Positions 57,315 through 64,000 of a DNA stretch of 64,000 nt are shown here, piece by piece (the stretch's first letter is position 1; each line of letters starts with the position of its first letter). Under the pieces are notes generated by a model, which was not told where the DNA came from, ran no database searches, and was given only the letters and a program-made list of their open reading frames with translations. Position numbers and translations under genes: made by a program. Source of the stretch: Chitinibacter sp. FCG-7 (GTDB lineage: Bacteria; Pseudomonadota; Gammaproteobacteria; Burkholderiales; Chitinibacteraceae); NCBI RefSeq assembly GCF_040047665.1, contig NZ_CP157355.1, positions 3,100,001-3,164,000 of the forward strand, read 5' to 3'.

Positions 57315-58325
57315 ATGATGAAAAAGTTTGCCCTCTCTGCACTTGCTTTGTCGCTGCTGGCAGGTTTTGCCCAGGCCGAAACCGTGACGGTGTACTCGTC
57401 GCGCAATGAACAGCTGATCAAGCCGCTGTTTGATGCCTACACCAAGGAAACCGGTATTGAAGTCAAAGTTCTGACCGATAAGGAAGGCCCGCTGATGGCG
57501 CGCCTGCAGGCAGAAGGCGCTAATACGCCAGCCGATATGTTCATTACCGTTGACGCGGGCAATCTGTGGCAAGCGTCGAATATGGGTTTACTGAAGGCCG
57601 TGAACTCAAAAACACTCGCAGATAATATCCCGGCGCATTTGCGCGATGCACGCAACCAGTGGTTTGGCCTGTCAGTGCGTGCGCGCACAATGATTTACAA
57701 CCCAAGCCTGATCAAGGCCGAGCAGCTCTCGAGCTATGAAGATCTGGCCGATCCGAAATTCAAAGGCAAGCTATGCCTGCGCACCAGCAAGAAAGTCTAC
57801 AACCAGTCGCTGGTGGCGATGATGATTGCGCAGCAGGGCGAGCCAAAAGCCGAGAAAATCGTTCGCGGCTGGGTGGATAATCTGGCAACCGACGTTTTCC
57901 CTGATGATACCAAGCTGATTGAAGCGGTCGCGGCGGGTCAATGTGCCGTTGGTGTGGTCAATACCTACTACTTTGGCCGCATTCTGGACAAATTGCCTGC
58001 CGACAAACGCGCAGCGTACCCGGTCAAACTATTCTGGGCTAACCAGAAAACCAATGGCACGCACGTGAATATCTCGGGTGCGGGTGTGACGCGTTACGCA
58101 AAAAATGAAGCCGGTGCTGTCAAATTGATGGAATGGCTGTCGTCAGAAAAAGCGCAGAACCTGTACGCAGACAAAGATATGGAATTCCCGGCTAATCCGA
58201 AAGTGAAAGCCGACGTGCTGGTGAGCAGCTGGGGCCCGTTCAAACAAAACCTGATCAATATGAGCAAAGCTGGCGAGTTGCAGGGCGCAGCTGTTAAACT
58301 GATGGATCGCGCTGGTTATAAATAA
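57315..58325 (+). CDS. fbpA: Fe(III) ABC transporter substrate-binding protein
   Basis: Periplasmic ferric-ion-binding protein of the FbpABC system. The 336-aa protein has a signal peptide (about 1-21, ending GFAQA) and mature start ETVTVYSSRNEQLIKPLFDAY. The paired tyrosines in VVNTYYFGRIL are the iron-binding Tyr pair of FbpA-like proteins. A second ATG at 57318 is possible. It is followed by a terminator-like structure and then the permease gene, so it is probably expressed above fbpB/fbpC. Confidence 0.92.
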   Translation: MMKKFALSALALSLLAGFAQAETVTVYSSRNEQLIKPLFDAYTKETGIEVKVLTDKEGPLMARLQAEGANTPADMFITVDAGNLWQASNMGLLKAVNSKTLADNIPAHLRDARNQWFGLSVRARTMIYNPSLIKAEQLSSYEDLADPKFKGKLCLRTSKKVYNQSLVAMMIAQQGEPKAEKIVRGWVDNLATDVFPDDTKLIEAVAAGQCAVGVVNTYYFGRILDKLPADKRAAYPVKLFWANQKTNGTHVNISGAGVTRYAKNEAGAVKLMEWLSSEKAQNLYADKDMEFPANPKVKADVLVSSWGPFKQNLINMSKAGELQGAAVKLMDRAGYK

Positions 58326-58331
58326 TCCAGC

Positions 58332-58370
58332 CTGATTTTCTGGCAGGGCAGCCTGCCGGATCAGTTTTTT
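58332..58370 (+). terminator. Terminator hairpin between fbpA and fbpB
   Basis: Inner stem GGCAGG (58342-58347)/CCTGCC (58352-58357) and outer stem CTGAT (58332-58336)/ATCAG (58360-58364), followed by six T residues (58365-58370). It would reduce transcription into fbpB/fbpC relative to fbpA. Confidence 0.75.
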
Positions 58371-58401
58371 CAATGGGCAGGCCATCAGGCGCTGCCCATT
58401 G
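58371..58401 (+). other. Second hairpin between fbpA and fbpB
   Basis: CAATGGGCAG (58371-58380) pairs perfectly with CTGCCCATTG (58392-58401) with an 11-nt loop, directly after the terminator. No T run follows. It may protect or structure the downstream mRNA. Confidence 0.65.
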
Positions 58402-58463
58402 TCTTTCCGGATTTCTTTTCTGATTGGGTCGATTGCCAGTCAGTTGTTTTGATTAGGATCTCT

Positions 58464-60062
58464 ATGCGCCTCTCATCGCTGCGTGGAATGGGGTATGCCG
58501 CGCCGATTGCCTTGCTGACCATTATTCCTTTGCTGGTGGTGCTCGCTTCTTTTTTGCATCCACAGCCCGAAGTATGGGCGCACTTGAGCGAATATGTATT
58601 GCCGGACGTGATTAAAAATACGCTGATCCTGATTGTGGGCGTCGGGCTGGGCGTGCTGCTGCTGGGCGTGCCGCTGGCGTGGCTGACTGCCGTGTGCGAG
58701 TTTCCGGGGCGGCGTTTTTTCAGCTGGGCGCTGATGCTGCCGCTGGCGATGCCCGCGTATGTCTTGGCTTTTGTGCAGGTGGGCTTGCTTGATTTCACCG
58801 GCCCGGTGCAAACGCTGATTCGTGAGCTCACCGGCGATTCCAGCTGGTTTCCGCGCATTCGCTCGACTGGCGGCGTGATTATGGTGCTGTCGCTGGCGTT
58901 TTACCCCTATGTGTATCTGCTGGCGCGTAATGCTTTTCTAACGCAGGGCAAACGTGCGCTGGAAGCCGCGCAAATGCTCGGCTTGTCACGGGCTCAGGGT
59001 TTCTGGCTTGTAGCGTTGCCGATGGCCAGACCGTGGTTGATTGGCGGCCTGACGCTAGCGCTGATGGAAACACTGGCCGATTTTGGCACGGTGTCGATTT
59101 TCAATTTTGATACCTTTACCACCGCGATTTATAAATCGTGGTTTGCGCTATTCAATCTACCTGCCGCGTCACAGCTGGCGTCGATTCTGGTGCTGTTTGT
59201 GCTGGTGCTGGTCGCGCTGGAGTACTGGGCGCGCGGCGCGCGGCTCTATCATGGCCGGATTGTCGCTGCCGAACGCATCCACCTGCAGGGCACTTACCGA
59301 TGGCTGGCCATTGCACTGTGCAGCACGGTATTGCTGATCGCTTTTATCATTCCGCTGATCCAGCTGCTGCTGTGGGTTGCAACCATCTGGCAGGACGATT
59401 TTGATGCACGCTATATCGGCTTTACGCTGCGCTCGATGCTGATCTCGCTGTTTGCCGCGCTGATTGTGGCGGTTTTTGCGCTGCTGCTGGTCTTTATCCA
59501 GCGCCGCTTTGCCAGCACAGGCACGCGCTGGGTGGTGCGGCTGGCCACGCTGGGTTATGCCGTACCCGGCTCGGTGCTGGCGGTAGGCGTTTTTCTGCCG
59601 ATTGCCTGGCTGGATAATCTGCTGATTCCGATTGCCAATAGCCTGGGTTTTGCTACGTTCCAGATTCTAAAAGGCTCGGTCGCAGTGATGCTGCTGGCGC
59701 TTGCGGCCCGCTTTATGGCCGTGGCTTTTCAGCCCATGGAAAGCGCCATGCAGCGCATCAGCCGCAATCAGGAAGACGCCGCGCGCTCGCTGGGCCTGAG
59801 CCAGCGGCAATTACTCTGGCGTTTGCACCTGCCGCTGCTGCGCGGCGGCGTGTTGACCGCAGTGCTGATGTGCTTTGTCGATGTGATGAAAGAAATGCCG
59901 ATTACGCTGATGACCCGCCCATTCGGCTGGGACACGCTGGCTGTGCGCGTGTTTGAAATGACGTCCGAAGGCATGTGGGCCAACGCGGCCTTGCCCAGCT
60001 TGATGATTGTGATCACCGGCCTGATTCCGGTGGTGTTGCTGGTGCTGAAGTCGGAAGACTAA
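58464..60062 (+). CDS. fbpB: Ferric iron ABC transporter permease FbpB
   Basis: A 532-aa permease made of two BPD-type halves with about twelve helices, as in FbpB/HitB. The EAA loop of the second half reads EDAARSLGLSQRQLLWRLHLPLLRGG; the first half has LEAAQMLGLSRAQGFWLVALPMARPW. The ATG 58464 is preceded by TAGGA; a TTG at 58449 is less suitable. It moves Fe(III) delivered by FbpA into the cytoplasm. Confidence 0.92.
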   Translation: MRLSSLRGMGYAAPIALLTIIPLLVVLASFLHPQPEVWAHLSEYVLPDVIKNTLILIVGVGLGVLLLGVPLAWLTAVCEFPGRRFFSWALMLPLAMPAYVLAFVQVGLLDFTGPVQTLIRELTGDSSWFPRIRSTGGVIMVLSLAFYPYVYLLARNAFLTQGKRALEAAQMLGLSRAQGFWLVALPMARPWLIGGLTLALMETLADFGTVSIFNFDTFTTAIYKSWFALFNLPAASQLASILVLFVLVLVALEYWARGARLYHGRIVAAERIHLQGTYRWLAIALCSTVLLIAFIIPLIQLLLWVATIWQDDFDARYIGFTLRSMLISLFAALIVAVFALLLVFIQRRFASTGTRWVVRLATLGYAVPGSVLAVGVFLPIAWLDNLLIPIANSLGFATFQILKGSVAVMLLALAARFMAVAFQPMESAMQRISRNQEDAARSLGLSQRQLLWRLHLPLLRGGVLTAVLMCFVDVMKEMPITLMTRPFGWDTLAVRVFEMTSEGMWANAALPSLMIVITGLIPVVLLVLKSED

Positions 60063-60081
60063 GTTTTTGTAAGTAACCGTA

Positions 60082-60164
60082 CAAAAGTTTTCCAGCAAGG
60101 CACTGAGTCGAAGACAGTACAAATAGTACGGCAAGACGAAAGTAACGCTGCTGTAGAACTTTTG
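60082..60164. repeat. 83-bp element with terminal inverted repeats between fbpB and fbpC
   Basis: CAAAAGTT (60082-60089) and AACTTTTG (60157-60164) are perfect terminal inverted repeats, extended imperfectly inwards (TTCCAGC facing GCTGCTGTAG). A GTAC-AAATA-GTAC palindrome (60117-60129) is near the centre. It fills most of the 129-bp gap between the two genes of one operon and looks like a miniature intergenic repeat. I see only this copy in the window. Confidence 0.5.
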
Positions 60165-60191
60165 GTTTAGCACTTATTCAGGATTGGAAGT

Positions 60192-61232
60192 ATGAGCTTG
60201 TTAAAGGTAGCCAACATCAGCATCGGCTTTGCCGAGCGCAATATTGTTGAAGGCCTGTCGTTTGAATTGCAGGCCGGTGAAATCGGCTGCCTGCTGGGCG
60301 CTTCGGGCTGCGGTAAAACGACGGTGTTGCGCGCGATTGCCGGTTTTGAAGCCTTGCGTTCTGGTGAAATTCAGCTCGCCGATGTGCAGGTCTCCAGCGC
60401 CGATCAAATGGTGCCGCCGCAGCTGCGCGGTGTGGGCATGGTGTTTCAGGATTACGCGCTGTTTCCGCATCTAACGGTCGCCGCCAATGTTGCGTTTGGC
60501 CTGAAAAAACTGCCCAAGGCCGAGCAGGTCGAGCGCGTGGCCAAAATGCTGGCGCTGGTTGGCCTGGCTGATCTGGGTGCGCGTTATATCCATGAGCTTT
60601 CCGGCGGCCAGCAGCAACGCGTTGCGCTGGCGCGGGCCTTAGCGCCACAGCCCCGGCTCTTGCTGCTCGACGAGCCGTTTTCCAATCTGGACGTTGAATT
60701 GCGTGAGCGACTCGGGCAGGAAGTGCGCGCCATTCTGAAAGAAACCGGCACCACGGCGATTCTGGTGACGCACGATCAGCGCGAAGCCTTTGCGGTGGCC
60801 GACCAGATCGGCGTGATGTCCGAAGGCCATATCCGCCAGTGGGGCACGCCCTACGATTTGTACCACGAGCCGGTGGACCGCTTTGTCGCCAACTTCATCG
60901 GCGAAGGCGTGCTGCTACCCGCCCAGCTCACCGGCCCGCAATGCATTGACTTCGAGCTAGGCCAGATCTGCCGCACCGCACCGGTAGCGTGCTGCGTCGG
61001 CTGCGACATGGAAGTGCTGATCCGCCCCGACGATATCCAGCACAATGACGCCAGCGAAATGAAAGCCAAAGTGCTCGCCAAAGCCTTTCGCGGCGCGGAA
61101 TTCATGTACACGCTAGGCCTGCCCTCCGGCCGCACATTGCTGTCGCTAGTACCCAGCCACCACAATCACGCGATTGGCGAATACATTGGTATCGAGCTAG
61201 AGATGGATCACCTGATTGTATTCAAGAAGTAA
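60192..61232 (+). CDS. fbpC: Ferric iron ABC transporter ATP-binding protein FbpC
   Basis: A 346-aa ATPase. Walker A is GASGCGKT, signature LSGGQQQRVALARAL, Walker B LLLLDEPFSNLDVELRE, with a switch histidine in ILVTHDQREAF. The C-terminal regulatory TOBE-like domain ends in PSHHNHAIGEYIGIELEMD. The last 31 codons have a second, diverged copy at 62480-62575. It completes the fbpABC locus. Confidence 0.93.
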   Translation: MSLLKVANISIGFAERNIVEGLSFELQAGEIGCLLGASGCGKTTVLRAIAGFEALRSGEIQLADVQVSSADQMVPPQLRGVGMVFQDYALFPHLTVAANVAFGLKKLPKAEQVERVAKMLALVGLADLGARYIHELSGGQQQRVALARALAPQPRLLLLDEPFSNLDVELRERLGQEVRAILKETGTTAILVTHDQREAFAVADQIGVMSEGHIRQWGTPYDLYHEPVDRFVANFIGEGVLLPAQLTGPQCIDFELGQICRTAPVACCVGCDMEVLIRPDDIQHNDASEMKAKVLAKAFRGAEFMYTLGLPSGRTLLSLVPSHHNHAIGEYIGIELEMDHLIVFKK

Positions 61233-61235
61233 GTG

Positions 61236-61285
61236 GGGGTGTTGCCCTGTGGATCAACGCTTAATATATCCACAGGGCAATACCT
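61236..61285. repeat. Dispersed intergenic hairpin repeat, copy 7
   Basis: Left arm GGGTGTTGCCCTGTGGAT (ending 61254) and right arm ATCCACAGGGCAATACC (from 61268) give at least 14 consecutive pairs. It lies just after fbpC, within long direct repeat copy A. Confidence 0.8.
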
Positions 61286-61340
61286 AGATGGAGTAATCCA
61301 GCTCTTGCGGACTGAGCGTTTGCATCGCGGCGTTGGTGGG
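61284..61340 (-). pseudogene. Remnant of the sulP 3' end
   Basis: On the minus strand this segment encodes ...AAMQTLSPQELDYSI followed by TAG, the same as the C-terminus of the transporter at 62624. Upstream the similarity to sulP stops after about 57 bp, so it is only a C-terminal fragment left by duplication of the fbpC/sulP junction. Confidence 0.75.
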
Positions 61341-61449
61341 GGATCAAGGGCCAAAAACCCTGATTTTCCTCTGTGATTGCTTAGCCTTGACCATGCGCTT
61401 GCAGGGTGTGATTATTCAGCGCAATATTCTCATCATCAGCAGCGTTAAT

Positions 61450-62172
61450 ATGCGTAGCCATTTTCCTCGATTTCAGCAAGGTGCCGCTTCCGGTATTGTC
61501 CATAAACTTGGTGGTCTGCCTTGGGGTTTGCCTGTTGCACAATGGCCAATTTGCCAAGAGTGTGGACGTCCCATGAGCCATTTGGGGCAATTTCCAGCTC
61601 GTGTACCTGATACGGATTCTCCCATCCTGCCTCTACCGGAAGACGAGGTATTGTTTCTATTTAAATGTGAATGGGACAGCGTATGCAGTTTCTGGGATTT
61701 TGCCGATGGGGCGAACAGGGTGATCAGCCTGCCTCGCCAAGCATTGAGCGATGCCTTCACGCAGCCGCCGCCTGTTGAGGCGCAAGACGACGGGGAAGTC
61801 TTGAAAATCCTGCCCGAATTGGGCGTGGCAAATTGGCTGGCACAGGATGATGGCGTTTCCGCTGAGCTGGAAGCTGCGTTTTACGATTATGCCCGGCACA
61901 GCGAGCTGCCTGATCAGATTGCCAATCCTCATGAGTGGGCCAGTGAGTGGCTTACCAAGTTTGGCGGTGTTCCATTCTGGACTGCCAATGGTGCGCAAGG
62001 ACAACCTTCCTTACCGCCTGGGCGTTTGCTGCTACAAATCGACAACTGGGTCACGATGAGCGATGGCAGTGAAGCCCAATCAATTGCCAATTTTTGCTCT
62101 GACGGTATTGCCTATGTGTTTATCGACTGTACCGCTGCGCCGCACGTATTCTCGATGATGATCAATCGCTAA
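61450..62172 (+). CDS. DUF1963-like protein (YwqG-type), in duplication-flanked cargo
   Basis: A 240-aa protein from ATG 61450; the frame is open further left, with a second ATG at 61393. The N-terminal part KLGGLPWGLPVAQWPICQECGRPM contains a CxxC and a proline/glycine pattern found in DUF1963-type proteins. The C-terminal LLLQIDNWVTMSDG and DGIAYVFID fit the same family. Several such proteins have been proposed as immunity or SMI1-like accessory factors, but function here is unknown. It sits in the 1.1 kb segment between the two 200-bp direct repeats and has no homologue among its neighbours. Confidence 0.6.
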   Translation: MRSHFPRFQQGAASGIVHKLGGLPWGLPVAQWPICQECGRPMSHLGQFPARVPDTDSPILPLPEDEVLFLFKCEWDSVCSFWDFADGANRVISLPRQALSDAFTQPPPVEAQDDGEVLKILPELGVANWLAQDDGVSAELEAAFYDYARHSELPDQIANPHEWASEWLTKFGGVPFWTANGAQGQPSLPPGRLLLQIDNWVTMSDGSEAQSIANFCSDGIAYVFIDCTAAPHVFSMMINR

Positions 62173-62240
62173 ACATCTGGTGGGGCATTTCGAGAGATAT
62201 CTCAAGAGCATCGCAGAGGGTTAGCGCAGCGTAGTTGCCC

Positions 62241-62453
62241 ATGTTGGCTGCATACGCGATTTTTGCCACTACAGCTGCGGGGATGCTCCTCATGATGGAA
62301 TTCTTTATTGTGGCCAGCTCTGTTTTGCTTGCCTTATTCATCATTGCATATGCAACTTGGCTATTCATTAGTCGCTCAAAAAAGGGTGAGTCCAAATATC
62401 AAAGTTTTAGAGAATGGATAAAAAATATTCTTGAGGCGTTCTGGGGTCTATGA
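62241..62453 (+). CDS. Small two-helix membrane protein, in duplication-flanked cargo
   Basis: A 70-aa protein from ATG 62241 with a hydrophobic N-terminal third (LAAYAIFATTAAGMLLMMEF), a second hydrophobic stretch (VASSVLLALFIIAYATWLF) and a charged tail (SRSKKGESKYQSF). There is no clear ribosome site, and an in-frame TTG at 62235 is also possible. The composition is AT-richer than its surroundings. I do not recognise it; its position beside a DUF1963-like gene suggests accessory cargo. Confidence 0.45.
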   Translation: MLAAYAIFATTAAGMLLMMEFFIVASSVLLALFIIAYATWLFISRSKKGESKYQSFREWIKNILEAFWGL

Positions 62454-62479
62454 AACGCGATAAATCAGGCCTCAATAGG

Positions 62480-62575
62480 CTATCGCTGCTGCCCAGCCAC
62501 CACAACCATGCGATTGGCGAATACATCGCTATCGAGCTGGAGATGGATCAGCTGATTGTATTCAAGAAGCAGTGA
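62480..62575 (+). pseudogene. Remnant of the fbpC 3' end
   Basis: In frame, this encodes LSLLPSHHNHAIGEYIAI and on to VFKKQ with a stop (TGA at 62573-62575), a diverged copy of the last 31 residues of FbpC at 61140. No upstream portion of fbpC is present and there is no start signal, so it is a fragment. Confidence 0.8.
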
Positions 62576-62680
62576 GGGGTATTGCCTTGTAGCTAAATAC
62601 CAAATTGTCCTACATGGCAATACCTAGATGGAGTAATCCAGCTCTTGCGGGCTGAGCGTTTGCATGGCGGCGTGGGTGGA
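62481..62680. repeat. Long direct repeat, copy B (fbpC remnant + hairpin + sulP end)
   Basis: This is the second copy of the unit at 61141-61340, offset 1340 bp with no gaps. It contains a truncated fbpC end, a hairpin repeat and the true 3' end of the sulP gene (stop at 62624). Confidence 0.85.
62576..62625. repeat. Dispersed intergenic hairpin repeat, copy 8
   Basis: Left arm GGGGTATTGCCTTGTAG (62576-62592) and right arm CTACATGGCAATACC (62610-62624) pair with one mismatch. It lies in direct repeat copy B, between the fbpC remnant and the sulP end. Confidence 0.8.
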
Positions 62681-64000
62681 GATAAAGGGCGGGTGGATCA
62701 GCTGGTCGAGAAAGTCGCCGTGCCGCAGTGTGTCGAGAACCGGGCCTTTGACTTCGGCCAGATGCAGTGTGGTGCCTTGGTCGGCCAGCCCCCGCTGCCA
62801 GTCTTTTAGCGCGTTGACTGCGCTGTAGTCGATGCTGTTCACCGCCGACAGAATGAGTAATAGCTGCCGACTTGCCGGGTGCTGACTCAGCTGGGTGTTG
62901 ATCTGGGCGATGACGTTGGCGATATTGGCAAAGTACAGATTTTCATCGATCCGCACGGCCAGTACTTCGGGCGTGGTTTCTACCTGATGGCGCAATACAT
63001 TACGGTAATGTTCGCTCTGCGCGACCCGCCCAACAATGGCGATATGCGGTTGCTGGCTGCGCCACAGATACAGTGCAATGGCGATGCCGACGCCCAGCGC
63101 GATGCCGATCATGGGGCCGGTTAGCAGCACGCCGACAAAAGTCATCAGCCACGCTACGCCATCGCGGTAATCAAAATGCCAGGCTTGGCGCAGTTGCGAT
63201 AGTGAGATCATTCGGGCTGTCGCCAGAATAATCGTTGCGGCGAGTAGCGCCTGCGGCAAAAAGGCGAGCAGGGGGAGTAATGCCCACAAAGCCAATATGA
63301 TCCAGACTGCTGACAGCATACCTGCCAGGGGGGTCTGCGCGCCCGCGTTAGTGTTGACGACGGTGCGTGAGAAGCCGCCGCTGACCGGCATGCCGCCAAC
63401 GAGGGCCGAGGCCAGATTGCAATTGCCCAGTGCGAGTAGCTCACGGTTGGCGCTGATGCCGGGATGGCGAGCGGCGGGGCTGGTTTGCTGGCGCTCGGCG
63501 GCCATGCTCTGCGCCACGGTGATGCTCTGTAAAAATCCCGCCAGCCCGATCAAGAGGGCTGGTAGCAAGAGCGATTGCACGCTGGCCAGATCGAGGCGGT
63601 GTAGACCCGTGATGGCCGGGCTGCTCAAATGCGCGGCGGGCAATTGCCCCAGCGTTTTGATCTGGTGCGTGCTGTCCAGTGTGGCGAGCAGGGCTGCAAG
63701 CGCAAGCATTACCAGTAGCGGCAGAATTTTCCCTGCCATTTGCGCGGCTTTGTCGGCCACGCCCAGTTTGCCGAGTAGCTGGCTGGTGGGATTGGCGGCC
63801 AGCCACATCAGCGCTAGACCGATCAGGCCAAAGAGTACCTGGGGTAGAGCGAGTGCCTGCAAGGCGGCAGGCAGGTTGGTGACCAGCGCTGGCAGTGTAT
63901 CGCCGCGCCATACAGTGCCGAGCAGCGCGCCGGTTTGCCCCAATGCAATCAGCAAGGCGGTGCCGGCGCTAAAGCCCTGAATCACCGGCAGTGACAAAAT
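62624..64000 (-). CDS. SulP family inorganic anion transporter with STAS domain (5' end outside window)
   Basis: Open to the right edge; 458 codons remain. SulP proteins move sulfate, bicarbonate or other anions. At least seven membrane segments are visible, with the conserved NRELLALGNCNLASALVGGMPVSGGFSRTVVN. The C-terminal STAS domain is in the last 130 residues (LILSAVNSIDYSAVNALKDW, QTLSPQELDYSI at the end). The terminal stretch is duplicated at 61284. The N-terminal helices are missing because of the window edge. Confidence 0.9.
   Translation of the reverse strand: MLSLPVIQGFSAGTALLIALGQTGALLGTVWRGDTLPALVTNLPAALQALALPQVLFGLIGLALMWLAANPTSQLLGKLGVADKAAQMAGKILPLLVMLALAALLATLDSTHQIKTLGQLPAAHLSSPAITGLHRLDLASVQSLLLPALLIGLAGFLQSITVAQSMAAERQQTSPAARHPGISANRELLALGNCNLASALVGGMPVSGGFSRTVVNTNAGAQTPLAGMLSAVWIILALWALLPLLAFLPQALLAATIILATARMISLSQLRQAWHFDYRDGVAWLMTFVGVLLTGPMIGIALGVGIAIALYLWRSQQPHIAIVGRVAQSEHYRNVLRHQVETTPEVLAVRIDENLYFANIANVIAQINTQLSQHPASRQLLLILSAVNSIDYSAVNALKDWQRGLADQGTTLHLAEVKGPVLDTLRHGDFLDQLIHPPFISTHAAMQTLSPQELDYSI

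Larger units (their letters stand above)
61141..61340. repeat. Long direct repeat, copy A (fbpC end + hairpin + sulP remnant)
   Basis: A 200-bp unit aligned without gaps to 62481-62680 at an offset of exactly 1340 bp, about 83% identical by hand count. It holds the true 3' end of fbpC (to 61232), a hairpin repeat and a 57-bp remnant of the sulP 3' end. Similarity weakens left of 61141 and fades beyond 61340. Confidence 0.85.

Overview
The window is a 64 kb piece of a Gram-negative, respiratory betaproteobacterial chromosome of fairly high GC. The lptB-rpoN-hpf-ptsN-hprK-rapZ block, a cbb3 oxidase cluster (ccoI-ccoS, ccoNOQP, ccoG-fixH) and a LolD/LolC lipoprotein exporter fit the Neisseriales/Burkholderiales. 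A Chitinibacteraceae-like member of the Neisseriales is my best guess, but the sequence alone does not fix the genus. I found no rRNA or tRNA genes, insertion sequences, CRISPR array or prophage. Most of the window is housekeeping or core metabolism.

Layout. 1-6300: LPS export ATPase (cut by the left edge), sigma-54, hibernation factor, PTS-Ntr proteins, RapZ, a NusG-II/Gx transporter pair and UbiX. 6300-12700: MATE exporter, two unrecognised small genes (one coupled to dtd), Asd, LolD and LolC. 12700-21550: a fatty-acid degradation cluster consisting of a PsrA-like TetR repressor, FadE, FadL, a fused hydroxyacyl-CoA dehydrogenase/enoyl-CoA hydratase and a thiolase. A 20-bp palindrome covers the repressor promoter. 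21550-30300: chalcone-isomerase-like protein, a 585-bp gap holding a 30-residue ORF, TamA-TamB, ComF and BioB. 30500-36200: copper operon copA-copZ-csoR and a GGDEF/EAL protein. 36200-48200: DnaE, a YjfB-like peptide and the cbb3 oxidase structural and assembly genes, with a well-formed FNR/ANR-dependent promoter before ccoN. 48200-57200: HDOD protein, SufS/SufE-type pair, NudB, an EEP phosphatase-fold protein, ClsB, FadH and RdgC. 57200-64000: FbpABC-type ferric iron importer and a SulP transporter cut by the right edge.

Co-operation. The fad cluster and the distant fadH share a CAAAC-N4-GTTTG operator, so saturated and unsaturated fatty-acid oxidation are probably controlled together. CopA exports copper, and CcoI supplies it to the cbb3 oxidase whose assembly proteins are encoded beside it.

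Most unusual features. (1) A family of at least eight intergenic hairpins, with arms like GGGGTATTGCCCTGTAGC, is scattered over the window and mostly sits at gene 3' ends. (2) The fbpC/sulP junction is duplicated as two ungapped 200-bp direct repeats exactly 1340 bp apart. They bracket a 1.1 kb cargo with a DUF1963-like gene and a small membrane protein, and leave remnants of both flanking genes. (3) The 30-residue ORF at 22443 has a strong ribosome site, lies among GTAGT-rich repeats and is followed by a strong terminator. (4) The CsoR-like repressor lacks two of the three canonical Cu(I) ligands although CsoR-type operators precede its operon. (5) Terminator-like structures lie in the leaders of hprK and ccoN.
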